Of a DNA stretch of 64,000 nt, positions 53,308 to 63,475 are shown piece by piece; position 1 is the first letter of the stretch, and the number at the start of each line of letters is the position of its first letter. The notes under the pieces were generated by a model. It did not search any database. It saw only the letters and a list, made by a program, of their open reading frames with translations, and was not told the origin of the DNA. Made by a program: the position numbers and the translations under genes. Origin of the DNA: Emiliania huxleyi CCMP1516 (Eukaryota > Haptophyta > Isochrysidales > Noelaerhabdaceae); assembly GCF_000372725.1 (NCBI RefSeq), contig NW_005198243.1, positions 550,510-614,509 on the forward strand, given 5' to 3'.

Positions 53308-54243
53308 GTGCATCCCAGACGCCGAGCCCTCCGCCACCAAGCCGCGCCCCCGCCCTCACCCCCTCCTCCCTCGCCGCCTCCGCCATCGCCGCCGCCTCCC
53401 TCTCCGCCGCCGCCCTCACCGCCCCCTCCGTCGCCGCCGTCGCCATCACCGCCGCCGCCATCGCCACCACCTCCCTCGCCACCACCGCCCTCCCCGCCCC
53501 CGCCAAGCCCGCCTCCGCCGTCGCCGCCGCCGCCGTCGCCTCCGCCACCATCCCCGCCGCCGCCCAGCCCTCCGCCACCATCACCACCACCGCCCAGCCC
53601 TCCGCCCCCAAGCCCGCCCCCGCCATCGCCGCCGCCTCCCTCGCCACCGCCGCCCTCGCCGCCACCACCGTCACCACCGCCTCCGAGCCCGCCCCCGCCC
53701 TCGCCTCCGCCGCCCTCGCCACCACCCCCGTCTCCGCCACCGCCGAGCCCTCCCCCGCCCTCTCCCCCTCCGCCCTCACCGCCGCCGCCCTCGCCGCCGC
53801 CGCCCTCGCCGCCGCCACCGAGCCCGCCGCCACCGTCACCCCCGCCCCCGTCGCCGCCACCTCCCTCACCGCCACCGCCCAGCCCGCCGCCGCCATCTCC
53901 CCCACCGCCCTCACCGCCACGCTGCCAGCACAGCCGCCGGGCGACGCGACAGCGGCTAGCGGCCGGGAGAGCCTCTCCAGTGCGGGCTGGGGGCGGCGGC
54001 GGCACTCTGCGGGTGGCGGGCGAGCTGCTGGCTGGCCGGCGGCGCGTCTCGACTCAAATTATGGGCCGCCTCTCGGGCGTGCGGCCAGGGGCCCGTGTGG
54101 CGCGAGGAGAGGGCGGCGCGCTCGGCGCGCTGGCGGCGGTGAAGCCTCTCAGAGTGGGCGCTGGCTGGCCGAGGGCGTCGGGCGGGTGTGGGGCGGCACT
54201 CGGGCCGCCGGACGGGCCGTGGTGGCCCGTGTGGCGTTCGTGA
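53308..54243 (+). CDS. SPPPP-repeat (extensin/pherophorin-like) reading frame
   Basis: About 190 residues consist almost only of Ser and Pro in PPPPS units. The codons vary freely at the third base (CCG, CCC, CCA, CCT; TCG, TCA, AGC) while the amino acids stay fixed, which argues for selection on this frame rather than a DNA-level repeat. Such segments are hydroxylated and glycosylated in cell-wall proteins. No ATG precedes the repeat in this frame (the frame opens with a GTG), so an upstream exon or a different start is needed. The part after the repeat (RCQHSRRATRQRLAAGRASP onwards) is of low quality, and the true 3' end may be earlier or spliced. Confidence 0.5.
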   Translation: MHPRRRALRHQAAPPPSPPPPSPPPPSPPPPSPPPPSPPPPSPPSPSPPPPSPPPPSPPPPSPPPPSPPPPSPPPPSPPPPSPPPPSPPPPSPPPPSPPPPSPPPPSPPPPSPPPPSPPPPSPPPPSPPPPSPPPPSPPPPSPPPPSPPPPSPPPPSPPPPSPPPPSPPPPSPPPPSPPPPSPPPPSPPPPSPPPPSPPPPSPPRCQHSRRATRQRLAAGRASPVRAGGGGGTLRVAGELLAGRRRVSTQIMGRLSGVRPGARVARGEGGALGALAAVKPLRVGAGWPRASGGCGAALGPPDGPWWPVWRS

Positions 54244-55217
54244 GGGACTGTTTGGGCGCCCCGGCAGCCTCCCCGCCTGCGTGACCAGGGCCGGTTTGGC
54301 AGCGGTTTGGGCTGTGTGTGGGCTGGTCGCGGTACGGGATATAGTGCTTGTTTATGGTCCCACTCACCACTCCCGGCCAACGGGGCCTCGCGGGGCGTCC
54401 TCGCTTGCAGTAAAAGGCCTCTGCCATCGCTCAGAGTCCCAAACCATGTGATCATCCGCGCCGCCGCGCCCGAGTACGCGAGTACTAGTCTGCCAGAGAT
54501 GCGACGTCGTCGGGGAGGGCGTCGTCGCGGGCGCCAACGTCGTCATCCGAGCCCCTCCGCCTGTCCAAGGGCACGTCTGGGTGACCAGGGGCGGGGGCCG
54601 AGCCGTGAGTGCTCCGCCGGGGCGAGCTTCTGGGTCCATGGGACCGCTGCCGGACCCATCCGAGAGCCTCTCCGGACACGTTCGCTCGACGGCCTAGTTG
54701 GCGGCCGATGTTCGACGACCAAAGCTCCGGACGCCGCGGCAAAAGGTCCGCCCACGGCCCCAGGACTCGTGGTGGGTGTGGGGTGTGCCTCACGAGGCGG
54801 AGAGGCCGCGTGAACGCCCGTAGAAGCTCGCGAAGTGCGGATTTGGAGCGCCGCGCCGGACCTCCGCCGGGGCCCGCCGGCGGGGGCGCCGTATGGGCCT
54901 CAGAGTGCCCGAGAAGCTTAGAGGTGCGGATTTTTTGCTTGTGTCTATCGGTTCATGTCATGGACCGGCCCTGGGAAGCCTTTGACCGCGCGCGAAGGGA
55001 CACTTACGGGGCCGTGATGATTTAGCGGGTTGGAAATCGGCCGATTTGCCCAGTGTGTCAGAGGCTGATGATCAAGCTGCACTCTGTTTTGTTTGTTTTG
55101 TGTCACGGAAGATTGACGCCTTTCTGGAGCGATTCCGCGGAGACGCGGTTCTGTACTGATCTGTAAGAAACCTAAACCGCGCCGCTGCCCCCACATGGTT
55201 CATTTGCTCACCCTCCT
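54244..55217. other. Intergenic region
   Basis: No gene is supported. Frames are GC-driven shadows on both strands without domains. Confidence 0.5.
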
Positions 55218-57860
55218 CTACACGTACTGGGAGTGCTCCTCTGCCGCCTCGGTCGCTGCCCGCGCCTTGGCGTTGGCCTCTGCCAGCGCCGTGGCCTTCG
55301 CAGCAGCTGCATCCGAACGTCTCGCTTTGGCGGCAGCGATGGCCGCCGCCGCCGTCGCAAGCACCGCCGCCTCCTCAGCTGCTGCGACCTCCTCCGCCTC
55401 CGCTGCCGCCATAGCCGCCGCCTCGGCCTCAGCCTGCTGACGAGCTGCCTCGGCCATAGCCTCCCTCGCCTTGCAAGCCGCTTCTGCAGCCAGCGAGGAC
55501 GACCCTTGCTCCGCCGCCGCCGGCTCCGCCGACGCCGCTGCCGCCCCCCTTCCCTTCCCGCCTCGGCCGCCTCGGCCTCGGCCGCCTCGGCCGCCTCGGC
55601 CGCCTCGGCCGCCTCGGCCGCCTCGGCCGCCTCCTTGGGGCGAAGCAGCCGCAGTCGCCTCGGCTGCCTCGGTCGCGCCTGCCCTCGCCTCGTCGTCCAG
55701 CCTCGCGCTCTCCTCTTGCGCCGCCTGCACCGTTGCCAGCTGCTCGCGCCTCGCCTCCTCCTCGGCTGCGTTTTGCGCCTCGTCGGCCGCGAGCTCAGCT
55801 GCGAGCGCCTCCGCCTTCTTGGCCGCGGCGCGCTTCTCGCGCTCCTTCTCCACCGCAAAGGCGGATGGCGCGTTGCGCTGCGCCTTCCTCTTCTCCTTGG
55901 CCGCCTTCTTGGCCTCCTTCTGCTCCTCCAGCCGCACGAGCCGCTTCGCCTCCGCCTCTCTCTTCCGCCTCTCCGCAGCTTCCTCCCTCTGCCGCGCCGC
56001 CGCCGCCTCGTCCGCCTTGCGAACCGCGAGCGCTTCCCTCTGCGCCTCTCGCTCCGCAGCCTCGGCCGACGAGCGCTCCGCCTTCCTCGCTCGCTGCGCC
56101 GCCTCCGCCGCAGCGCGGTTGGCGGCAAGCTTCGCCGCGGTCTCGACGGCGATGGCGCGCCGCTTCTCCTCGACGGCGGCAGCGACCGCCGCCCGCCGCT
56201 CCTCGACCGCCGCCCGCCGCTCCTCGACCGCCGCCCGCTTGGCCGCCTCCTTCGCCGCCGCCTCGGTACGCCGCGCCGCCGCCTCAATTGCCTCCTTCGC
56301 CGCCGCCTCGGCCGCCGCGTGCTCCTCGAGGGCGCGCACGCTTTCGGCGTGGCCCTTGTGCTTGGCAATCTGCAGCGCCGTCCTGCCGTCGTCTGCAGAG
56401 CACGCCACGTCTGCGCCCGCCCGCAGAAGGCGGAGCACGACGGCGGGGCGGTTGAAGAAAGCGGCGCACATCAGCGCGGTGCCGCCGTCGCTGCCCTGCA
56501 AGTTGACCCCCGCGCCGTGCCGCAGCAGCAGGTCGACCACCCGCTCGTGGCCATAGCGGGCGGCGCTCATCAGCAGCGTGAGGCCGCTCACCGCGTCTCT
56601 CTCGTACGTCGCGTCGACCCGCCCACCGCCGTCGAGCCACGCCAGCACCGCGTCCTCCTCGCCTCGCTGCGCCGCTCCCACGACCTCGTCGGGGACTGCC
56701 TCCGCCGCAGCTGCCCTCTCCGCCTCCCTGGCCGCTGCCTTCGCGATCTCGGCAGCATCGCTCGATGTCAGCTCCGCCGCCGCCAGCCGCATCTTCTCCG
56801 CGATCTCGGCCGGGACTGCGCCACCGCTCGGCGCCCGCTCCGCCGCCGCCGGCGACAGATTACCCGGCCGCACCCGCACGCACGCGCCGCTGCCCTCGAG
56901 CGCCACAGCGTACCGCCCTAGCCTGAAACTCTGCGCCATGCCGCGCTGGCCGTTCAGCTCGGGGCGGTCCGAGAGCCCACCAAGCACGACTCGCTGGCCG
57001 AGCAGCGGCGCGTCCACAGCTGCCGCTGCCGCGCACGAGGAAGCGCCGCCCGCCCCTGCTCGGCCCGCCGCCGCCGCCGCCGCGCCCGCCGCCTCGCGCC
57101 GCGCCGCCGCCTCAGACAAGACCTTGACGCACTCGGCGTGGCCCTCCTCCTTGGCCAGCTGCAGCGCCGTACGCCCGTGCGAGGTGCGCGCCGCTGTGTC
57201 AGCGCCCGCCCGCAGCAGGCAGAGCACGACGGCGGGGTGGCCCTCCTGGCACGCAACGTGCAGGGGCGTGCCGCCGTTGTTCAGGGCTGGATTGACCGCC
57301 GAGCCGGCCTCGAGGAGCAGCTGGACGCAGTCGAGCTGGCCCTCCTGGCACGCGATGAACAGCGGCGTGGCGCCATTCTCCTCGGCTTGGTTGACTGCCG
57401 CGCTGGCGCCGAGGAGCAGCTGGGCGCACTCGAGGTGGCCGTTCTGGCACGCAATGAACAGCGGCGTGGCGCCGCCACCGTCGGCTTGGTTGACCGCTGC
57501 GCAGGCGCCGAGAAGCAGCCGGACGCACTCGAGGTGGCCGTTCTGGCACGCCATGAACAGCGGCGTGGCGCCGCCACCGTTGGCTTGGTTGACCGCCGCA
57601 CGCGCCTCGAGGAGTAGCTGGGCGCACTCGAGCTGGCCCTTCTGGCACGCAATGAACAGCGGCGTGGAGCCGCAGCCCGTCGTCGCCCCCACGCTCGCGC
57701 CGCTCTCGAGCAGCAGCTGCACGGCATCGGCCTGCCCGCGCCGAGCGGCGTAGGTCAGCAGCGTGAACTGGTCGGCGAGTCGCGCGTCGAGCAGGGCCGT
57801 GAGCGCCGGGCCGGGCGTCCGCCCAGCGAGGAGGGCGCGCAGCGAGGCCGGAATGCCCAT
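55218..57860 (-). CDS. Ankyrin-repeat protein with coiled-coil and GRGG segment
   Basis: One 880-codon frame. Residues about 30-250 contain seven ankyrin repeats of very regular type (GATPLFIACQNGHLECVRLL). Residues about 290-345 hold a short domain reading GQRVVLGGLSDRPELNGQRG ... GRYAVALEGSGACVRVRPGN, known from many algal proteins next to ankyrin or MYND domains. A second ankyrin block (about 400-510) includes VAWLDGGGRVDA-type sequence shared with ankyrin protein 1. The rest is a long Ala/Glu/Arg coiled coil broken by a GGRGGRGGRGG segment that could bind RNA. Translation starts at 57860 (MGIPASLRALLAGR). Function unknown; probably a scaffold. Confidence 0.85.
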   Translation of the reverse strand: MGIPASLRALLAGRTPGPALTALLDARLADQFTLLTYAARRGQADAVQLLLESGASVGATTGCGSTPLFIACQKGQLECAQLLLEARAAVNQANGGGATPLFMACQNGHLECVRLLLGACAAVNQADGGGATPLFIACQNGHLECAQLLLGASAAVNQAEENGATPLFIACQEGQLDCVQLLLEAGSAVNPALNNGGTPLHVACQEGHPAVVLCLLRAGADTAARTSHGRTALQLAKEEGHAECVKVLSEAAARREAAGAAAAAAGRAGAGGASSCAAAAAVDAPLLGQRVVLGGLSDRPELNGQRGMAQSFRLGRYAVALEGSGACVRVRPGNLSPAAAERAPSGGAVPAEIAEKMRLAAAELTSSDAAEIAKAAAREAERAAAAEAVPDEVVGAAQRGEEDAVLAWLDGGGRVDATYERDAVSGLTLLMSAARYGHERVVDLLLRHGAGVNLQGSDGGTALMCAAFFNRPAVVLRLLRAGADVACSADDGRTALQIAKHKGHAESVRALEEHAAAEAAAKEAIEAAARRTEAAAKEAAKRAAVEERRAAVEERRAAVAAAVEEKRRAIAVETAAKLAANRAAAEAAQRARKAERSSAEAAEREAQREALAVRKADEAAAARQREEAAERRKREAEAKRLVRLEEQKEAKKAAKEKRKAQRNAPSAFAVEKEREKRAAAKKAEALAAELAADEAQNAAEEEARREQLATVQAAQEESARLDDEARAGATEAAEATAAASPQGGGRGGRGGRGGRGGRGGRGRGGRGGKGRGAAAASAEPAAAEQGSSSLAAEAACKAREAMAEAARQQAEAEAAAMAAAEAEEVAAAEEAAVLATAAAAIAAAKARRSDAAAAKATALAEANAKARAATEAAEEHSQYV

Positions 57861-58377
57861 GGCGGCGAGGCTTTGTTTCTGTGGGCTTCCCGTCGCTCCG
57901 CGCCGGACCGGACCCGGAGGCGGCGGCGGCGCGGCGGCGCGGCGGCGGATCGCGGCGCAGACAACAGCAGCAATCTGCGGCAGGCTGCTGCTGCGGCTGC
58001 GGCGCCGTGGTCAGGAGCTGCTGTTCACGCCGGTCCACACTTTCATAGTGGACAGTACTCGTATCTCATGCACTTGGAGCACTTGGAGTGCAGTCATCAA
58101 CCTCACATCCAGGGCCGGGGAGCTGAGAAGCGCACCCAGCGGGCCGGATGATCGGCATCGGGTTACGGGCTAGAGAGCCCTAGCCCTGGGGGGTGCGCGT
58201 TCGCAGGGAAAGGGCCATCATCAGCAGCGTTGCGCCAGTGATCACCCGGCCATCCAAAGCCCGACGCTCGCGGGTGGCGTTCGCTCGCCCGCCACCCTCA
58301 AGCCACACACGCACCGCCACTTCGTCACCTCGCAAAACACGCCACTACGTGGTCAGCCGTCTCGGGGGGGGCAGCGA
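57861..58377. other. Flank with repeat R3 copy
   Basis: R3 copy at 58071-58147 (CACTTGGAGCACTTGGAGTG ... CCTCACATCCAGGGCCGGGG). No gene seen. Confidence 0.5.
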
Positions 58378-59552
58378 GAGGGCCCAACTTCAGAATCGTG
58401 CTTTTTGGGTTGGGTTGGGTTGTTGGCCCGGGTTGGGTTGTTCCGTGAGGTTGGGTCGTCGGCGCGAATGGTGAGGTCTCGACCGCCGCCGCTCACGCCA
58501 GCGGACGGCCACCATCGGTGTTTTTGGCTTCGCCACCGTCCAAGGCGTGCGCCATGCGCTCGCCGGCATCGAGCGAGCAACGTGATCGACCGAGCGGCTT
58601 GCTGTGTGGACGCCTTCTTCTGGCTCTCGTCGAGAGCGTTTTGCGTCCCGGCGGGTGGGAGAATATGTGTCGTCTGATGTGTCACTGTGTACGTCACATC
58701 GGTGTGGATAACAAGCACGGTCGATCCGTCAAAGCGATACACTCGTTCCTATCACGCTGGAAGGCTTGCACGGAGCTCTGCGCCGGCACACAGAAGAGCC
58801 GTGCGGCAAGAGAAGAGCTCGATGGGGAGCGAGAACCGTCAGATTTTCAGGTGTTACCTGAAGTCCGTCGCGATGCACTCAATCCCTCCCGAGCGAAAGC
58901 CTGTGGCTCTCTCGAACTCGTCGATATATTGCGGATAAACTGCTCTTCCCGCATAGCTTGCAGAGTCAGAGGCGCAGAAAGGCTGCGAGTGCTCGACGAG
59001 TCTTGCGAGCTGCGCGGTCAAACCTGGGGGGAACTGACCGCATCAAGGCGGACTTCCGAAACCTGGGTGAGCACCTCTGACGGTTCTCGCTCCCCATCGA
59101 GCTCTTCTTGCCGCACGGCTCTTGCTGTGTGCCGGCACAGAGCTCCGTGCCAGCCTTCCAGCGTGATAGGAACGAGTGTATCGCTTCGACGGATCGACCG
59201 TGCTTGTTATCAAGACCGATGTGACGCACACAGTGACACATCAGACGACACATATTCTCCCACCCGCCGGGACGCAAAACGCTCTCGACGAGAGCCAGAA
59301 GAAGGCGTCCACACAGCAAGCCGCTCGGTCGATCACGTTGCTCGCTCGATGCCGGCGAGCGCATGGCGCACGCCTTGGACGGTGGCGAAGCCAAAAACAC
59401 CGATGGTGGCCGTCCGCTGGCGTGAGCGGCGGCGGTCGAGACCTCACCATTCGCGCCGACGACCCAACCTCACGGAACAACCCAACCCGGCCAACAACCC
59501 AACCCAACACGAAACAACCCAACTCAAAGCACGATTCTGAAGTTGGGCCCTC
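58378..59552. mobile_element. Large inverted-repeat (foldback) element
   Basis: The left arm 58378-58843 and right arm 59076-59552 are near-identical reverse complements of about 465-475 bases around a 232-base core. Both ends start GAGGGCCCAACTTCAGAATC and continue into a GGGTTGGGTTG tract. The arms encode the same peptide pointing inward on both strands (MFLASPPSKACAMRSPASSE...), and weak similarity continues into the core (YLKSVAMHSIPP versus FRKSALMRSVPP). No target duplication is obvious. It may be a foldback transposon or an inverted duplication of a gene fragment. Reading frames through it are a by-product of the palindrome. Confidence 0.8.
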
Positions 59553-59756
59553 AGCTCGCCGCCACGCACAGATTTTTATTCTCTGAGCCTAGCGCAGCGC
59601 GAGATTTGCGCAGCAACCCGGCCGGGCAACCCTTGCAAAGAAACTTATGGGCTTTTTTTGGACACGCGCCTCCTCGAATTCTTGGATCGCACTAGATACT
59701 ACTACCAGGGTGCAGTGCCAGTGCGCGCAGTCCCGTGCCCTGCGGGCTGATACAGT

Positions 59757-60410
59757 GTGATTCTTCGGGGCGCTTCAATGTCGTTGTCGCCGCTCCTCAC
59801 ACTCTGCGTGGCCCTGTGGATGCCGCCCGTGCGTGTCGGCCGACCCAGCCCGCTCGCCATCGAGGAGGACGCTCTCCGCGCTGCAGCCGCACCGCTCTCG
59901 AAGTACAATGGCAGCACCGACCTGGACGCGCCGCGCCTCCCGAGAGGCTGGCACGTCAACCGCGCCGAAACGGTCATTGGGCATGGCCGGCCGGCGTATG
60001 AGCGCGCCGCCAACGCACTGCAGCGACTCGAGCTCCTGGAGCACACGTGGCTCACCGCGCGCTGTGTCTGTGCGACAGACCGGGAGCTGCTGGCGGTGTG
60101 CTCTCGGCAGTGGGGCTGCGTCTGGCTCACAAACACGAACCTCGTGCTTCGACGCGAGTGCGGCGCGCGGCGGTCCAGCGTGTCCTGGGGAACGACGCGG
60201 CGGCATGTCCTCGCCGGCGAGGAGACTGTCTGCGTGACACACGACGCCAGCACCGACGGCGTGCGCTTTACCGTGCTCTCCTTCTCGCGGCCGCGCCACC
60301 TCTTCTCGGCCGTGGCGTACCCGTACGTGCTCGCGCAGCAGCGGAGGTTCGCTCGCGATGCGACCGCGGCCATGGAACGCGCGTGTGGGAATTCCCAGCC
60401 AGCGGGATGA
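59757..60410 (+). CDS. DUF1990 (UPF0548) family protein
   Basis: Single exon, 217 residues. Family landmarks: GWHVNRAETVIGHGRPAYER near residue 65, then LLEHTWL, CVWLTNTNLVLRRE, and the C-terminal block HVLAGEETVCVTHDASTDGV with FTVLSFSRPRHLFSAVAYPY. DUF1990 proteins occur in bacteria, plants and algae and belong to the START-like fold; their ligand is unknown. The start at 59757 gives a hydrophobic beginning (MSLSPLLTLCVALWMPPVRV from Met 8), which may be a signal or targeting peptide. It lies 200 bases past the inverted-repeat element. Confidence 0.85.
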   Translation: MILRGASMSLSPLLTLCVALWMPPVRVGRPSPLAIEEDALRAAAAPLSKYNGSTDLDAPRLPRGWHVNRAETVIGHGRPAYERAANALQRLELLEHTWLTARCVCATDRELLAVCSRQWGCVWLTNTNLVLRRECGARRSSVSWGTTRRHVLAGEETVCVTHDASTDGVRFTVLSFSRPRHLFSAVAYPYVLAQQRRFARDATAAMERACGNSQPAG

Positions 60411-60608
60411 ACGATCGCACTCTTGACTGGGACGCAAAAGCGCCGGAAGCGCAAGCGGTGTGGCGTGTGTGTGGGGCTGTGCCTAGACCGAATAATGACC
60501 ACGCACACGGTGTGTGCGCGTGTGCGGTCGCGCGCGCTAGCACACCCGCGCTCGTAAAGTCGTAAAACAAAGCGATACAACCATTTTGACGGCTCCGCGC
60601 TCTGACTC

Positions 60609-63286
60609 TTACATCGTACCGCTGCGCGCTGGTGCTGCCCCAGCCTCCCGCCGCCTCCGCAGCACGTTGCCCAAACGTCGGAAACCCTCGACCATCGCCT
60701 CCTCCTCGGCGGCCGCGAACGAGACGCGCACGAACGGCGTGTCGGGCGGCGTCTCGTGAGCCGAGAAGAAGGCGCCTACCCCAGAACAGGCGGATGAGTC
60801 AATGAAATGCATCCTACCGCGGCGCCTCGTGCCCTCGAGAAGAGTAGTCGGCGCCCGGGACGACGCACACGCGCTCGCGCGTCATCTCGTCGAGGAGGTC
60901 GGCCGAGCTGCGCACGCCGAGCAGCTCGAGCCAGAGGAACATGCCTGCCAACACACGTAATGCATCATGATTAATGTACTATGACACAGCCCCGCGCCAA
61001 GGAGCGTGCCTCCGCGCGGCGCCTCCCACCGCGCCAGGCCGGACAAGTGCTCGGCCGCCGCCGTCAGCGCGACCGCGCAGCGGCGGCGGTAGGCCGCCTG
61101 AGCAGGCGGAGGAGAGAGGGGGAGGGGGTTGGGGCGGTAGGCCTGCAAGGCGAGGGTCTCTCCACGCTGCAAAGTGTGACACGGGCGTGGCTCTCCTTCG
61201 CGCCTGCGAGAGGGCCTCTCCCACTCTAGGCCCCTCCTCTCGGCCACATCTCTGCCAGCCCCGCCTGCACGCGCTGCACATGCCGGTGGAGCCCGGCGGG
61301 GCCCCACCGCCGCAGCATCTCGACGAGGAAGACCTGCACGGGCGAGGAGACGCCGAGCGAGGGGCCGGCGCCCTGCGCGAGCTTGACGATGAGCGGCCGC
61401 GGAGCGGTGACGAAGCCGCAGCGAAGGCCGGGCGAGACCCACCTGACAAAGGGGGGTGGGGGAGAGGGGGAGGGTTAGCGCCACCGCTGAGAATCACCGG
61501 CCGCGGGCCGAGGCGAGGGGCGAGGGGCGGGGCTCACTTTGAGAAGGTGTCGCAGCGCACGACTCGCCCGTCGGTGTCCACCGACAGGAAGGAGGGGGGC
61601 AGTCCAGCCCGCTCCGTGCCGGGGAGCGCCGCGCCGGCGTCCTCGGCGGCGAGGGGATCCTAGCGGAGATACACCCGAGGTTGAGATTGGGCCGAGCTCA
61701 CGCCGGTCGACCGCGGGGCGAGGAAGCTGCCTCTCCGCCAAAGGCGAGCATGCGGTATGGGTCGTCCTCTGAAGTGTCTAGGAAGTGTCTAGGAAGTGTC
61801 TAGGAAGTGCCTCTCCGCCAAAGGCGAGCATGCGGTATGGGTCGTCCTCGATGATGACCACGCCGTGCGCCGCGCAAGCCGCGTACACCGCCCGCAGCGC
61901 GGCGAGGCTCGCGCTGGCGGTGGTCGGGTTGTGGAAGGATGGGATGGTGAAGAGCGCCTGCGGGGAAGGCTCCGAGAAGGCTTGGAGAAGGCTCCGAGAC
62001 GGTTCGAAGAGGTTGTGGAAGGCTGCGAAGCGCGCCTTGGGCGGCCGGACGCCCAGCCGGCGCCACGCCCACCTGGCGAGATGCAGGCGAGATGCAGGCG
62101 AGATGAAGGCGAGATACAGGCGAGATACAGGCGAGATACGGCTGGGATACGGTTGGGATACGGCCAAGCTTTGGCCGAGATGCAGCCGAGGTACGGCCGA
62201 GGTACGGCTGAGGTAGGGCTGAGGTACGGCCGAGGTACGGCTGAGGTACGGCTGAGGTACGGCCCAAGTCTGAGAGCCCACCCGTCCTGCAGCGCGCGAT
62301 ACTCATTGCCGTGTGTCAATTCTTCTGATGGATCTGGACCCGTCCAGCAGCGCGCGCAGCGCGGCGGCGTCGACTCCTTCCGGTCCGACGGGCAGCGGCT
62401 CGAGGCGGAGGCTGCGGCCGCCCACCTGTCGGCAGGCTTTGTGCTCTTGAGCCTCGGGTGCTCTGCCTCGCTGCAGAGGGTGCGGCCTCCCGCCCAAGCG
62501 GCGAGCTGCGAGGTCGAGAAGCTAAAGTCGAGCTCGCACACGAGGAGCGTGTCGCCTACGCCGCCGAGCCGCGGCCGAGATCTCGCCGAGAGTCCGCCGA
62601 GCTTAACACACGGGCAGCAACAGCTCGTCGCCTGGATCGAGCAGCGCCTCCCACGCGCGCTGGAAGCCTGTTCACGGCTAGAGGCGTGAAGAGAGGCGCA
62701 TCGCGGCCGGAGCGGCGCTTCCCGTCTGGGTGGCCGTCTGCGTTGCCGGTGCACACGCAGCACTCCCACCCCTGGTAAGGCGGCGCGTGCTGCTCTGCGA
62801 TGTGTCCTCGCACCCACTCGAGGAGCGGCAGGTAGCCGACGGTGCCCACGCCCGGAGTCACGTCGTGCATGTACTGCTGCGCCTGTGGGCCGATCAACCC
62901 TTCCGTCACGAGCAGCGTGCAGCCTCTCCGGCCCGGTCTTGCTTCGCCTTGGCGACGAGCTGTGGCTCGTCGATGCGGACGACGCCGCCGTCGGCGAGCT
63001 CGAGCTGGTATGCCCGGACGGGGAAGGTGGTTCGGTGCGGCGTGCCGCCTGCCATCGGCACCATCCCGTCGAGCTTGAGCAGCGGCAGGAGCTCTCGCAG
63101 TAGCGCAGGCCGCTTGGCACGGGCGACCCGCGAGAGGCATCGCTCTATCGAGAATGACGGAGCGGCGCGCGAGCTGACACGCACACGTACGAGCCTCGTC
63201 ACAAAGCTTAGCTGGCGAAGGAGCCGTGGATAGAGCCAGCTGAGCGAGACGCCGGCGACGACGCCAGCGCAAAAGGTGCGCATCAT
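60609..63286 (-). CDS. Aminotransferase class I/II (ARO8/2-aminoadipate type)
   Basis: Traced exons: 63286-62924, 62882-62735, 62667-62632, 62555-62494, from 62425 and onwards to the stop at 60609. Landmarks: GMVPMAGGTPHRTTFP, VGYLPLLEWVRGHIAEQHAP, CVCTGNADG-FQRAWEALLDP, LRLEPLPVGPEGVDAAALRA, ALFTIPSFHNPTTASASLAA with the Asn, VVIIEDDPYRMLAFG with Asp and Tyr, RVVRCDTFSK with the PLP-binding Lys, and FVRVSFAAAEEEAMVEGFRR with the Arg near the C-terminus. These enzymes swap amino groups between aromatic or aminoadipate amino acids and 2-oxo acids. The first residues are hydrophobic and basic (MMRTFCAGVVAGVSLSWLYP), suggesting a targeting or anchor sequence. The first intron is only 41 bases. 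Several introns show strong mirrored starts, and two hold minisatellites. Middle exon edges near 62330 and 61700 are approximate. Confidence 0.88.
61773..61811 (+). repeat. Intronic repeat GAAGTGTCTAG (aminotransferase)
   Basis: Three to four copies of the unit also found in the TOP6A array at 48588-48740. The array is bracketed by GCCTCTCCGCCAAAGGCGAG at 61729 and again at 61809, an 80-base-offset exon-edge duplication that runs for about 40 bases. Confidence 0.92.
62074..62270 (+). repeat. 11-bp intronic minisatellites GGCGAGATGCA and GAGGTACGGCT
   Basis: About seven copies of GGCGAGATACA-like units pass into AGATACGGCTGG and then about nine GAGGTACGGCT units, all in one aminotransferase intron. 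Confidence 0.92.
62668..62700 (-). repeat. Introner copy K
   Basis: Sense strand GCGCCTCTCTTCACGCCTCT then AGCCGTGAACAG before exon GCTTCCAGCGCGCG. The intron starts GCCACCCAGACGGG at 62734. Confidence 0.88.
62883..62923 (-). other. 41-base intron in the aminotransferase
   Basis: Opens GCTGCACGCTGC, closes CGGCCCACAG; the next exon starts GCGCAGCAGTAC. Removing it joins KQDRAGE to AQQYMHDVTPG in frame and resolves what otherwise looks like a frameshift. Confidence 0.75.
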
Positions 63287-63475
63287 CTGTGTTAGGTCAG
63301 CAGCAAGCGGCAACACTGCTCGAGCCAGGGAAGAGGGGCCGGGCCGGCGGCTGCGGCGTAATGGCGCGGTGGCCGGAGACGCCTTGTTTTCTTTTTTGAG
63401 GTGGTAAAATTCTTTTTTGCGCCTTCTCCTGTCAATGTCTATCTCACTGTCTGGGTGTGTGGCCAGACCCATGGG

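Noticed and set aside
53189-54005. Gly-rich and Ala-rich frames on the minus strand of the SPPPP region
   Set aside because: They are shadows of the plus-strand Ser/Pro frame, whose codon pattern shows it is the selected one.
55208-56921. Long plus-strand and alternate-frame minus-strand frames over ankyrin protein 2
   Set aside because: They lack domains and arise from GC-biased third positions opposite the real ankyrin frame.
58518-59540. A 340-codon plus-strand gene and its minus-strand twin
   Set aside because: The identical starts on both strands come from the inverted repeat; no family match and no splice or codon support.
62883-62923. A frameshift in the aminotransferase
   Set aside because: A 41-base GC-AG intron with a mirrored start restores the frame and the family alignment.
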